This document shows, one piece after another, positions 45,719 to 56,029 of a stretch of 64,000 nt of DNA. The first letter of the stretch is position 1, and each line of letters begins with the position of its first letter. The notes beneath the pieces are model-generated. The model searched no databases, was not told the DNA's origin, and saw only the letters and a list, made by a program, of their open reading frames with translations. The position numbers and the translations under genes were made by a program. Source of the stretch: Psilocybe azurescens (taxonomy: Eukaryota > Basidiomycota > Agaricomycetes > Agaricales > Agrocybaceae); contig JAJIRX010000622.1 in NCBI GenBank assembly GCA_023853785.1, forward strand, positions 1-64,000, read 5' to 3'.

Positions 45719-45849
45719 CATTTGTAAGTAATTCCCACCACACTAAAATGTACGTGGTTTCCATAGAATTCTATGGCCCCGTGTCACACGTATACATTGT
45801 GTGCGTTCTACGGCCCATGTCACTCGCTACAATGTAGCTGCCCTATGTG
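45719..45849. repeat. Right terminal inverted repeat of the KDZ element
   Basis: Inverted copy of 31981-32111; ends CCCTATGTG directly before the TATAAAT duplication. Confidence 0.95.
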
Positions 45850-45856
45850 TATAAAT

Positions 45857-46151
45857 ACTATGAACTGTACAGCTAGTTGAAACGAGATCGAATGTTCATC
45901 AGCAGATGTATATAAGAATAGGAGAAACAGATCGAGTTGAAACGAGTTTGAATGTTCATCAGCAGATGTATATAAGAATAAGAGAAACAGATCAAACGTT
46001 CATCAAAAGATGTATCATAAAAGATGGAAGTGAAAGTAAAGTTCATCAGAGCGTGTGATGATGTATCAATGATGTGAAAGATGACAAAGAAAAGGAAAAG
46101 AAAAGAAAAGAAAAGAAAAGAAAAGAAAAAGAAAAAAGACTTGTCGTAACA
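45857..46151 (+). repeat. LTR copy A, 3' portion
   Basis: Continues the LTR begun at 31830. Includes two copies of a GATGTATATAAGAATA-containing unit, an (AAAAG)n tract (about 46,085-46,135) and the end CTTGTCGTAACA. A copy of the 5'-side flanking block follows. Confidence 0.75.
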
Positions 46152-46474
46152 AGTGCAGTCTTACTATAGGCAATGTCCTGAACAGTCGGAGTTCTCTGAC
46201 AGTCGTCCCTAGTTACTATGAGCAATCGCTAGCCATATAGGGTTCCAACCCATACTTAACAATCCCCAGGGCAGTCCACAGATGACTTATAAAAGCCTGC
46301 TTATCAAGTCTAATAGACCTGACATTGAATATAACAATGGCGATCACTTCACAAAACCAGGTAGCTCCTAATTGCTTAAGGTGAACTGTAGTTGTTATGG
46401 ACACTTTATTTTCTTTTGCTTTTCCTTTTCGTATATAAAACCTTCCTGTCACATGATGGACAACATCATGTGAT
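46152..46474. other. Spacer between inverted LTR copies
   Basis: Starts with the same block found before LTR A (ACTATAGGCAATGTCCTGAACAGTCGG). No coding sequence. Confidence 0.5.
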
Positions 46475-46878
46475 TGTTACGACAAGTCTTTTCTTTTCTT
46501 TTCTTTTCCCTTTTCTTTGTCATCCGTCACATCATTGATACATCATCGTATGTTCTGATGAACTTTGCTTTCCATCATATCTATGAAACTCCATCATATC
46601 TTTGATGGACTTTCACTTCTATCTTTTATGATACATCTTTCGATGAACACTTGATCTGTTTCCTCTATTCTTATATACATCTGCTGATGAACATTCAAAC
46701 TCGTTTCAACTTGCTGTGCGGTTCATAGTATTTATACCAGGAAGGATCCACTGTATTCTTTAGCTAGTTCTTGAGAATCTAACCTCCTCTTACTTGACAC
46801 CGCTTGGAACTTGCTGTTCTTGACTACTTGACTGTCGGCTTTATCCACGCACGTGAATATAAGCTTGAAGTCGTAACA
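46475..46878 (-). repeat. LTR copy B, uninterrupted, inverted to copy A
   Basis: On the minus strand it runs TGTTACGACTTCAAGC to CTTGTCGTAACA, 404 bp. It contains, without interruption, the sequence that flanks the KDZ element on both sides (minus strand: GAATACAGTGGATCC..GGTATAAATACTATGAAC at 46,780-46,720), so it is a natural empty-site paralog. Confidence 0.8.
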
Positions 46879-47097
46879 GTAGTGTTTGATCTCTTATCAC
46901 ACAAATAACTAGTCCTCGAAGTGTTAACACTAGAATTCTTATTCAGAGTAAATTCTGATATCAAATCTGGGGTGTAGATTACTTGGTTCCTATTCTAAGA
47001 TACAGGGCTGTTTTTATAGGCTAAATAGATACTTTGGCTTGTGATAATTGAAAGAGACTAAGAGAAAAGGAGAGGTCTTTCCTTTCCCCACACAATC

Positions 47098-47404
47098 CAT
47101 ATGGACTCCAGTGGACTCCACTGGACTCTCTGTCCAGCCAAACTGGCTGACAGATTGTCCAGTCCACTGGACTGGAACTGGACTGGAGTCCACTGGAGTC
47201 CACTGGAATCGCACTGGACTCCTGCCAAATTTTCAGTCCAGTCTCAGTCCAGTGGATTATGAGTCCAGTCAAGTCCACTGGAGTCCACTGGAGTCCACTG
47301 GACTGGGGCTTAAATATTCACTGAACAACAACAAATAATATATTTATTAGCACAGTCCAGTGGAGTCCAGTGGAGTCCAGTTGAATCCACTGGAGTCCAC
47401 TGGA
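47098..47404. repeat. TCCA(C/G)TGGA palindrome array, left flank of core A
   Basis: More than 15 copies of GTCCACTGGA/TCCAGTGGAC in both orientations, some head-to-tail (GGAGTCCACTGGAGTCCACT). Its outer edge CCCCACACAATCCATATGGA is inverted at the outer edge of the right flank (48,180-48,205). Confidence 0.85.
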
Positions 47405-47539
47405 TGCAATAATTAACACAATATCCAAGTATGATCATTAGTTATTAATATTAATTGCAAAAATAAAAGAGTATAATTAATAGAAATAAACTCTATGAAA
47501 TAACAATTAAATGAAACAATAGTTAAATATACTTGGGAG

Positions 47540-47900
47540 CAAAGTCTCCTATGGATACAATTTTGTATTTTGTTCAGTCTGCGGGGTCAAATTTCACAAG
47601 CACATGTGATGCGCACGCGTGCCCGGCATCGGCCGATCGGCATGACAACCATCAAATGAATGACCCCAACCTTTCTTCCGACTACCACCACCACCACCTC
47701 GTTGGTCGGAGCCAGGCGACAGCCAACCCGACACAACAGAGGTTGACGACTGAGGACAAGGACATGGATGCAGACACGGACGGGCGGCTGCGACAGCGAC
47801 GGATACAGACACAGTACCGATGACCCGACGGACGACCCGACGGACGACATGTACGATGGTAAAGTACTGCTCCTGCTCCCCCTTTTTTATTTTTTATTTT
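47540..47900 (+). repeat. GC-rich core A of the TCCA/TGGA repeat family
   Basis: Contains CGGAGCCAGGC, ACCACCACCACC and a GACGGACGACCCGACGG tract that leads into a pyrimidine-rich tail (CTCCCCCTTTTTTATTTT). The same blocks recur at 52-53 kb (inverted), 56 kb and 57.4 kb. Open frames inside are low complexity and not convincing as proteins. Confidence 0.6.
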
Positions 47901-48025
47901 ATTATCTTTTTCTTCTTTTTGTCTTGGCCCTTGCATGTAGATATGTAGTAATGTATTAAATAGTTATTAATATACTTTATTCCACTAATCTGAATTTATG
48001 TTAAGATTGAATTTATTTACTGTGT

Positions 48026-48195
48026 CAAGTCCAGTGGACTACAGTTATTTTAGTCCATATTCACTGTATAGTATAAGATCTACTAAAGTGCAGTGGAATC
48101 CACTGGAGTCCACTGGACTCTGTTTACCTTTACACTCAGTATATAGGCAAGTCCACTGGAGTCCACTGGAGTCCACTGGAGTCCATATGGACTGT
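48026..48195. repeat. TCCA(C/G)TGGA palindrome array, right flank of core A
   Basis: GTCCACTGGA units ending CCATATGGACTGTGTGGGG, inverted relative to the left flank. Together with 47,098-47,404 it delimits an element of about 1.1 kb; no clear target duplication was found. Confidence 0.8.
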
Positions 48196-48199
48196 GTGG

Positions 48200-48878
48200 G
48201 GGATGGTAAAGTACTGAGATCAATGTGCAGAACAAACAGGTGGCAGAGTGATTTGAAGCGATTTTTGTAACTTGTATATATATATTGTGCATTTTCTTGT
48301 ACACAGTCCATCGTTTTGAAGATTTGTAGTCACTGTATATTAGGCACATCCAATAAATAAGCGATTAACAAAAAAAATGAGGGACTCGCAATACCAGTGA
48401 GCAAATTTACTTGTTCAATGACTTTGCAAACATTTCCAACATCCAAAACGATAGGTAAGTGGGAGTGTCACGAACATGAAAATAAATAATTGACCTTTAA
48501 TCGTGAGACACAACCTGATAGTTCACTCGCATGAGGAATAGTTTCCACGAAGTCCACGCCCAATACATTACCATAGGACCAGGAGGCCTGGCATCGAATG
48601 ATTGGAGGTACATGGGTTTGCTATGCTCAAGAGGCTCACAATGTTAAACCTTCAAACATAGGCCACTACGCAGAGCAAGAAGAATTCAACATTAATCTAT
48701 GGACAAACAAAATAATATGATAAGCAAGACGCAGTGAAATGGCCGGCAACGACAGACAGCGACAGACAATTTCGAAGACAAGAGGTGAACAAGATTACAA
48801 GGAAGATAGACGAAAAAGTCAGTCGGGAGATGGAACAAGATGCATGTCGGTCCTTGTGTACACGCAAAGATGTCCAGT
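48200..48878. other. No gene seen
   Basis: 3' flank of the minus-strand conserved gene. No supported exon. Confidence 0.4.
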
Positions 48879-51781
48879 CTATCCAGGCACTTGCACAGGC
48901 AGATGTTTGTCAATAAAAAGCTTGGCGCGCTTTGCATTGTTCACGATAAGTTTATTCCCTCTGAGCTTTCTTTTCCATTCGGTGACGGTGTAAGGTTGAG
49001 CACCCTGGTAAATGTCTTGCAAACGTTCCAAAAAATTGTTCATTGCATTCAGTCCATCCCGGACAGTTGTATGCATTATATGAGGACCAAATGGCAGCTG
49101 GAGGAAACCAGGATTTGACAGTGATTTGCTCCGGCAGATCTGTTCAGACTTGTTAGTGGGAAACCGTTTGGTTGTAATGGTCATTTACCAGTATACATAG
49201 AATATGTTCCGCATATTGCTGCCAGCTCGTTTGCAGTTAGCTCGTCGTCACAATATGAGTATCCATTAGAAACAGCAGTAGACACAAATCTGATCTGGTA
49301 TTGCGTAATTTCGACAGAGGGTCCCTGCAGTGTTGCATCGAGGCTCGCGTATTGCCTAGCAATCCGAGAAATTATCCCCCATCAACAGTGCTGCACGGCT
49401 GTGAGGGCTGGCTGACGACTTCTTTGCACCGCTGACATGGCAGCCTCAAAGTCCTCGAGAGTAAAAATGTAACCCGCTTTGCGAAAGGATGTGGGTGCAT
49501 AAGGCTCTTTACAGTGAAAACACGTGCTCTCACTTCCAAGGGCACCAGAGTGCGGAATGGGATACATTCTCGCGAGGGAGACAACGAGAGACAGTCTGTA
49601 TGGTATGTGCCAAATGAGATAAAATTAGACGACATACATACAGAGCGATCTCAGGGGACTGCACTCCGAGCATCCAGTCTGACGCTATTGTCCGAGGCTT
49701 ACTGAACACAAATAAATTATCGGATGGCCTATCGATAAGATTGAAATCTTGCAAATGACTGAGGGACAGATGATTTGTGTCGTTAAGATCCCAGAGCTCC
49801 GTCGGTATTTGTGAATCAATTTTTGCCACCATGGCAGAAAAAATCTCTGTATAGCTGCACGGTCGGCCTGTCCCAATTCCTCATCTTTGCCACCTTGCAG
49901 GAATCCAAAGCCCCGAGATACTGTGCGCCAATCATATGTCAACACTTGTGTTGTACTGGCAGTGGACAGTGGCAGTACATATCCATACCCATATTTCAGG
50001 GATAGGATAGCGTCTTACGGTTTCTGACCAGTTTCCCTCATGGATGGCAATAGCTCGGGTGTCTTCGTCTTCTGTAACGGGCGCAGAAGGTTTTATACGA
50101 GCATAGCAGTCTCTGTCATAGTTTTTGTCACTGTTCCAATCATCATCTTTATAATCCACATACACAGGAAACTGAGTGAAGGAAGTAGACAGCATTTGGC
50201 AAGGTGAATAGAGAACATCGCCATTGTCATAGTCAGCAAGGTTGGGATTGCCGTAATCGATATCATCATCCATGTCGCCACCCTCAGCTAACTCAAGCGG
50301 CGGTATGAAGTCCCTACAAAGATCCCATTCGTTGTTGAGAGCGTTGTAAACCCTGTGAGATTTGGTATAACAGCCATGTACGGCCTGCTGGTTGGCGCTG
50401 TTGACACGGACTTGCATGTAAAGCTTTTTCCTCTAGAAGAACGAATCGTCTTCCATTCGTACATTGTGGTATCAACGAAAGGAGGACGAGCACCCTGTTC
50501 CAGCAGGATTTGACAAGTAGAAGGATCCTCCAAAGCCAAGATCTCGGCATTGCGTTTTGTTCTTTTGTCGAAAAATGTTTTCCAGTCCTGGTATAGTGCG
50601 CCTTTCTCCTCTTCGTTTAACCACCCAATCATGTTATGCATGGGCAAATTGGAGGCAACACGAGCAGCCTCTTCTTCTTTTGATGTACGCTCAGCAATCA
50701 AGAGCTCAAGCTTGTCTTGAGCCAACAACGGATCCTGGAAAGGTCTATCGCCATGGTTAGCTTCATGCACGAACTTGCGGCTCACATATCGAAAAACAAA
50801 GGACATTGCGTATTTGATATACAGTAAGTGCATGCTAATATCTTGGGGACTCTCTTTCCGCCAGAGGTAAGAATTTATAATTAAAGTGCCCAATGCGAAA
50901 TCGCGGTCCTGGAAAATGGCATATAAAGCTCGTTTAACCATCTGTTCCGGCGGCTGAAGGTGCCTCAAAGAACCGTTGCAATAAACAGCTTCTTCCTCAG
51001 CTATTGTCCAAGGGTAGTATACTGGAATGTGATGATCCAAAAGAAATCGATAGACGGCCGTAGTTTATCTGTCTCGGTCCATCGTAATACAACACCCGCA
51101 CGAGGGGTTTTGGCGTCAAAAGTATTGACAGTCGAGGTGCTTAGCCCATCTAACCATGCCAGAGAGATTTTGGGGTCCTTTGCGAGTTTCATGTACCAGG
51201 AAGGATATGGACAGTTCTCGTCTTACGGCATACTGGGCGTTTTATAATTCTCGGGAAGCGATGCTTGGGCCAGGATGTAAGATAGAAGACCCATCCAGAT
51301 AGCAAACCAGTCCCGCGCCAACTTGCTCATCTTTCCAGAAATCGCAGCTGATTTATGCGACTTTGAATAGTTGAACAAAGATGGGGAGGAGGCATTGTAC
51401 CGCTGGATGTTGTACGCCATTCGGAGTCTGTGTACAGCTTCCACCAAGCGGGTTTCTGCCTCTTCCCACTTCATGCAGCTGTCCTCATCCATCTCGTATC
51501 GATAACCATTGCCTCCCAAGGCAGTAGTTTCCTTGGTATGTGGAATCCAGCATAAGTCTTGGAATGGGTATGAAAGAAAGGAGGGCGCCAAGGGCACGAA
51601 TGAAAGCCAGCCAAATGAATCCGACCACCATACAGGGCTGCTTGAACATCGCAACATTCAGGAGTTTAGCATCGAAGGGACTGGCAGTGGGGGGGTGGGG
51701 GGGGGGGGGGGGGGATAAGCACAGGACGCCTTGAATTGGGAGAGCAGTAGATGGTGCCATTCTGGTGTACTTTACCTCCAC
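48879..51781 (-). CDS. Conserved multi-exon Agaricomycete protein of unknown function
   Basis: Minus strand. The N-terminal exon is Pro-rich, read across a poly-G tract (51,690-51,716), then GYRYEMDEDSCMKWEEAETR and SGKMSKLARDWFAIWMGLLS (51,500-51,240), WTETDKLRPSIDFFWIDHHI with VYYPWTIAEEEAV (about 51,060-50,990), LNEEEKGALYQDWKTFFDKR, TTMYEWKTIR, YNALNNEWDLCRDFIPP (50,340-50,290), an acidic segment, DWRTVSRGFGFLQGG (49,930), IPTELWDLNDTN, FRKAGYIFTLEDFEAAM (49,490-49,440), YCDDELTANELAAICGTYSM (49,250-49,195) and a C-terminus with EWKRKL..FIDKHL, stop at 48,879. I recall this order ('YPWGP.E', 'NEWDLC.EFDP', 'DDDLT..EL..ICG') from a family widespread in Agaricomycetes. The joins are mostly consistent with short introns, so the gene may be intact. 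No catalytic motif recognised. Flanked on both sides by TCCA/TGGA repeats. Confidence 0.65.
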
Positions 51782-51835
51782 CCATATACTCCATCTGGAA
51801 CATATCCAAGTGTTCAGAAAGTTATCTTTGATAGA

Positions 51836-51972
51836 TGGAGTTCAGGTGGACTCCAGATGGACTCCAGATGGACTTCAAGCAATTCCACTTGAATCCAACT
51901 GGAGGCCAGGTGGAAACCAGGTGGAGTCCAGGTGGAGTTCAATTAGTGAACTCCACCTGGACTCCATACCTG
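51836..51972. repeat. TCCAGRTGGA palindrome array, left of core B
   Basis: Units TCCAGATGGA (two), TCCAGGTGGA and TCCACCTGGA, in both orientations. Same architecture as at 47-48 kb but with a two-base centre. Confidence 0.8.
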
Positions 51973-52149
51973 GGTAACAATATTCCAGCTTAGGCCATCA
52001 GAGAGCAGACTTATTGAATTTCACAAAGTCCAGCTATAGCCAGATTTTAATCGGAATGTATTTTCTTAGAGTAAATTCATGTAAAAATGTATATATAATA
52101 TATTGAAAACTATATACTACAATATTATCTACAATATTATCTACTAGCG

Positions 52150-53250
52150 AAGTTCATCACCACTGAAACATAAAAAAGAAATATATAAAAATATATAAAA
52201 CAAAAGAAATAAAAGAAAAACATACAAAACAGACAAAAAAGGAGGCGAGAGGGTACATAGTTGGTTCAAATGAATATAGAAGCACATGAACATGAAAAAA
52301 AAAAAAAGAGAAAAACGAGATTAAAAAAAAAAGAAAAAGAAGAAAAAAGGGGGGCGAGAGGATGGCCGTGTCGCTCGTAGCCCCGCCGTATGCATTGTCG
52401 TCGTTGTGGTGGCCGTCGTACATGCTGTGGTGGCCTTTGTACACGTTGTGGTGGCCATCGTACGCGTCCGGCGTGTCCATACGTTGTGCTGTTGTGTCCG
52501 CTCGCGTCTGTCATATGCGTTGTCGCCGTAGTTGTGGCTGTCGTACATGTCGTTGTCGTTGTTGTACACGTCGCTGTCGTCGTCGTGGCTGTCGTATGTG
52601 TTGTCGTTGTCATCATCGTGGCTGTCGTACACGTTGTTGTTGTTGTTGTGGTCGTCGTACGCGTTGTGGTTGTTGTGGCCGTTGTTGTTGTTGTTGCGGC
52701 CGTTGTACGTGTCGTCGTCATGGTCTGCGACGTGTTGGTGTTGTCGTCCGTACGCGTCCTGCGTGCCGTTGTACCCATCGTTGTACGTATGTACCATACA
52801 TACCCGTCGTTGTCGTTGTCGTCGGCCTACACAAAAAAAGAGGGGGGGGAGCGGTTAATGGCAGCGGCATGCGAATTCACAACTTACCTGGGGTCGCAAC
52901 CTCGTTCCTCGTTCGCATAGCATCGCCTCGTTCCGCCCTCGTTCCACATTCGCTTCGCCTCGTTTCTCCACCCGCCTCGTTCGCCCTCGTTCGGTACTCA
53001 CCTCCCTTCGTTCGCGGGTGTCTGTTTGTTCTTCGTCGGTCTCGGTTTGTTGCGATGTGATGCGTGTCGGGTCGGGTTGGCATGGGCCTGGCTCCGACCA
53101 ACGACGGCGAGGGTGGGGGGCACGCACAACGGCAGCAGCGGGGTGGTGGTGGTCGGAGGAAGAGGTGGGGTGGTGGAAATAATAAACGGACCAACGTGGC
53201 ATCAATAAGTCACATACGTGACGTTATTTGTCACTTGCCAAGAAATGCCG
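52150..53250 (-). repeat. Core B of the TCCA/TGGA repeat family (inverted, longest copy)
   Basis: In minus orientation: GC-rich head (CACGTTGGTCCG, GGTCGGAGCCAGGC), about 450 bp of TACGAC/AACAAC-type triplet sequence, then a pyrimidine tract and an AT-rich tail. Long open frames exist in several frames because the triplet units avoid stops; one reads as YDSHDDD repeats. I regard it as a satellite-like core of a non-autonomous element, not a gene. Confidence 0.6.
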
Positions 53251-53301
53251 AGTAAATAGCCGCATTGGTATGTAGGCCATCAAAATTTGATAAATTACAA
53301 A

Positions 53302-53376
53302 GGCTCTATAGCTTAGTTGGTTTAACGTCATTGTGCGGCCTTCTCGGATGCCCGAGTTCAATTCCTGTTGGTGCTC
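53302..53376 (+). pseudogene. tRNA-like sequence followed by T7
   Basis: A-box-like TATAGCTTAGTTGGTT and B-box-like GAGTTCAATTCC at tRNA spacing, and a TTTTTTT Pol III stop right after GTGCTC. The acceptor arms do not pair well and the T stem is damaged, so it is a decayed tRNA or a tRNA-derived repeat head rather than a working tRNA. Confidence 0.4.
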
Positions 53377-53429
53377 TTTTTTTACATTATAATAAAATAT
53401 AAATAAAATATAAATAAAATCTGGGGATC

Positions 53430-53705
53430 ATCCTCCACCTGGAGTCCATTAGAAATTGACCCTGAAATAATGTATTAATGCTGATATACATGCTTCTTGA
53501 GTCAAATCCATATGGAATCCATATGGAGGATGTGAGACTCAGATGAAGTTCCACATGGAGTCCACATGGAGTTCCACATCCTCCACATTGGCCCACATGG
53601 AGGATGAGTGGATTCCAGCTGGACTCCGGGTGGAGCCTCCACCTCTAAATGGCTGGTACACCTGCCAAAAAAGAGTCAACAAACTCCATGTGGACTCCAC
53701 CCAGA
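53430..53705. repeat. TCCAYATGGA palindrome array, right of core B
   Basis: Units TCCATATGGA, TCCACATGGA and variants such as TCCAGCTGGA in a 270-bp stretch; the centre bases differ from those on the left side of core B. Confidence 0.8.
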
Positions 53706-53719
53706 ATATATGGGTGAGA

Positions 53720-54160
53720 GTAAAGACCTCCATCGGCAAAACCGACAAAACCATATATTACATTGTGGCCTATATTAGGCAAGTCAATCATTTTGAGGCT
53801 ATATATAGGTGATCGAAACCTTTGTGCATCCTTGGAAAGTCATACAAACATTGTATTACGTTACTATGCCCACTAATTATTCTAGTATTTTGAACTGGTT
53901 GAGTAAGAATTAAGGCAATATTAAATTTAAGCAAAATATTTATTCAAATTTACTTTCAGTGGTAATTTTTTGTGGACCATTGAGGTACGTTGCATTTTGA
54001 CAACCTTTTCTGTATTCTTGTAAGTTACCATAAGCATAAGTTTTGTATGTAAAATACACTAAACATTGGTACGAGATTTAATTGTATATCAATTATTTTG
54101 GCTCTCCTAGATAGGCCGCTTTTTAAATAGTGACATTGACCATCACATTCTTATATACAG
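53720..54160. other. No gene seen; start of diverged tRNA-headed repeat
   Basis: From about 53,930 the sequence resembles 11,990-12,420 inside the PIF-like element (for example AAGTTTTGTATGTAAAATA against GAGCTTTGTATGTAAGGCA). Confidence 0.45.
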
Positions 54161-54164
54161 TAAT

Positions 54165-54243
54165 GACGTATTGGTGTAGTAGTTAGAATAGGTATTTAAT
54201 TGTGTTCTGCGAAGGTGGTGGTTCAATCCTGGTAAGTAGCATT
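54165..54243 (+). repeat. tRNA-derived (SINE-like) head, second copy
   Basis: A box TTGGTGTAGTAGTTAG (54171-54186) and B box GGTTCAATCC (54220-54229). Upstream and downstream sequences match the copy in the PIF-like element, including TACCTTACAAGGACT and TGCCTTTTGGGC about 250 bp downstream. Confidence 0.55.
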
Positions 54244-54649
54244 TCAATTAAATGTGATGTGATATTATGAATAATCAATTGGAGTTATATGGGAAGAGTG
54301 CTATGTATTTTGTAGCAACATTAATGATCCAATATTTTTATTGTAAAATTGCCCCCTCAGTGGCTGTGGAAAATTGTTTTGTAATGCAAGGTTAACAAAG
54401 ATTTAAGCTACCTTACAAGGACTACAAAGGTTTTATTTTTAGCTAATTCTGGCCATAACTTACAAATAAGGAGTCTATTTGTTTCACTTTACCATGCCTT
54501 TTGGGCGTTTGCGTCATTTGTTGCCTTTCAAGGGCATTGCATTCCAATATATTCTTTTGCGGTTTTGCCGATGTCCCATTCTGTATAAAAACACATCCAT
54601 TCGTCCAGTCAAAAGGTGTGGAGGACATTGAACAAAATCACTTGTCTAT

Positions 54650-55330
54650 GGAAGACGAGATGTGTTAGAAATTGTGTTCAGATGCGTGATACGGACTTGT
54701 TGACTTACATGACCACAATGGGATCCTGAAACTATACAGAAGAGAGTGTGGATTATCAAAGGATAGGAATACTGATCTAGAAAAGAGTGATCAAATCAAA
54801 GAGAGAAAAAGAGATTTAGAAATTCAAATGTACGGTTCGATTCTAGAGATCAGAACAGGGGCGGATAAAATCGCCAAGGAAAACAATAGAGAAACAATGG
54901 ATCCTTTGTATATCGTGAAATGTAGCAGTACTAGGAACGAGGAAAAGTCTACGAGCAGTGATATAGAAGAAATGTTCATCTATATCATGCTCTGAATGAT
55001 TCAACTCGAAGGCGCATGATAAGATACTAGGCGAGGAACAAAAAGAGGAAAATGAATGACGAGTCCTGCTTTAGTATACCGCGCAACAAGGAAGTAGGAG
55101 AGATTGACGGAAATAAATAAGTTGAGGGTGACCACAGACTATGATATAGAAGAAACACTTGTCTATATCACTGTAGTGGTGAGGACTTGGGTGAAAGGTT
55201 AACGTCGCTAATCCCGTGTGCGACGGAGTTTGAATATTCACGTGTTCAGCGGAGTTTGAATATTCACATGTACGACGGAGTTTGAATATTCACGTGATCA
55301 CCTGCAACAGTCATCAATCTCTTCACACTC
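54650..55330. repeat. Non-coding with a 28-bp tandem triplet
   Basis: Three copies of GACGGAGTTTGAATATTCAC(A/G)TG at about 55,215-55,295. Otherwise nothing recognisable. Confidence 0.55.
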
Positions 55331-55345
55331 TCCTCTCAACCTCCT

Positions 55346-55678
55346 TTGCCCAATCCCAAGGTACGTTGCCTTGGGATTGGGGTCAACCTATTGACTCCGG
55401 CAGCAGGATCTATGAGCTCTACCTTTTCTACCGCCTTCATTGTCTCTGATGAGAGTGAGGATGCAGAAGAGCGCTTCTTCTGCATCCCACTGTCTCCTCC
55501 AACGTCCTCGATCTTTTTTGAGTCCTCAACTCCTTCCGATATCGCCATCCAGGCAGCAAGATTAACTGGTTCTACCTTTGCTATCGCCTTCATTGGCGCT
55601 GATGAAGGTGAGGATGCAGAAGAGCGCTTCTTCTGCATCCTGCTGTCTCCAACGTTGAAAGGGTGTAAACCATTCTGA
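55346..55678 (+). other. Twofold internal repeat, open on both strands
   Basis: A unit of about 175 bp appears twice, each with GAGGATGCAGAAGAGCGCTTCTTCTGCATCC, which is itself a hairpin (GATGCAGAAG/CTTCTGCATC). Both strands are open for about 100 residues, giving EDAEERFFCI on the plus and MQKKRSSASS on the minus strand. No family recognised; it could be a gene fragment or only a repeat. Confidence 0.35.
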
Positions 55679-55794
55679 GCTTACAATTCATAGTGAGATA
55701 CAGAGGCCCTTATTTTTGCAATTGTTATCTGTAATAAACTATTACATTATACTAGTGAAGGGTAGGAGGAGGGCTTTTGTGTCCCCCACATATT

Positions 55795-55975
55795 CTGGCC
55801 GGAGTCCGAGTCCGCGGAATCCGCTATTCCGCTGCGGAATGAGAGCAAAAATATGGCACAAGGCCCTGCTATTTTATTTAATATCAATTCCGGTGAATGG
55901 CGGATTCCGCAGCAGAATTGAACGGAATCTGTTTACAAAACGGAATAGCCCGGAACGGAACCGAAAATGGAACCA
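55795..55975. repeat. GGAAT/ATTCC palindromic repeat
   Basis: Inverted units such as CGCTATTCCGCTGCGGAATG and GGCGGATTCCGCAGCAGAATT lie on both sides of an AT-rich centre. It borders core C of the TCCA/TGGA family on its left side. Confidence 0.5.
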
Positions 55976-56029
55976 TAAACGAACTTATAATTTAATGTTA
56001 TCGCTCGGCAATTCTCGGCAACTGTGAAC

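Larger units (their letters stand above)
31981..45849. mobile_element. 13.9-kb KDZ-superfamily DNA transposon with five genes
   Basis: The ends are a 131-bp inverted repeat (31981-32111 and 45719-45849) starting CACATAGGGCAGCTACATTG with a single mismatch. The 7-bp target duplication TATAAAT lies at 31974-31980 and 45850-45856. Five genes lie inside: minus 32,333-33,424; plus 33,638-36,245; minus 36,365-38,745; plus 38,931-42,986 (transposase); plus 43,053-45,421. Dispersed copies of the palindrome TCGGNNCCGA run through coding and non-coding parts. The target is an LTR, and the uninterrupted LTR at 46,475-46,878 shows the empty site. KDZ elements are known from Agaricomycetes, where they have expanded and sometimes sit with TET/JBP genes; no such dioxygenase is visible here. 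Confidence 0.9.

Noticed and set aside
46085..46135. (AAAAG)n tract as a polypurine tract marking a 3' LTR border
   Set aside because: It lies inside the TGTTACGA..TCGTAACA unit, not just upstream of an LTR start, so it is a microsatellite within the LTR.
52321..52797. Long Asp/His/Tyr-rich and Thr-rich open frames
   Set aside because: They are overlapping readings of one low-complexity triplet tract; several phases and both strands are open.
53302..53376. Functional tRNA gene
   Set aside because: Pol III boxes and a T7 terminator are present, but the acceptor stem does not pair and the T stem is broken.
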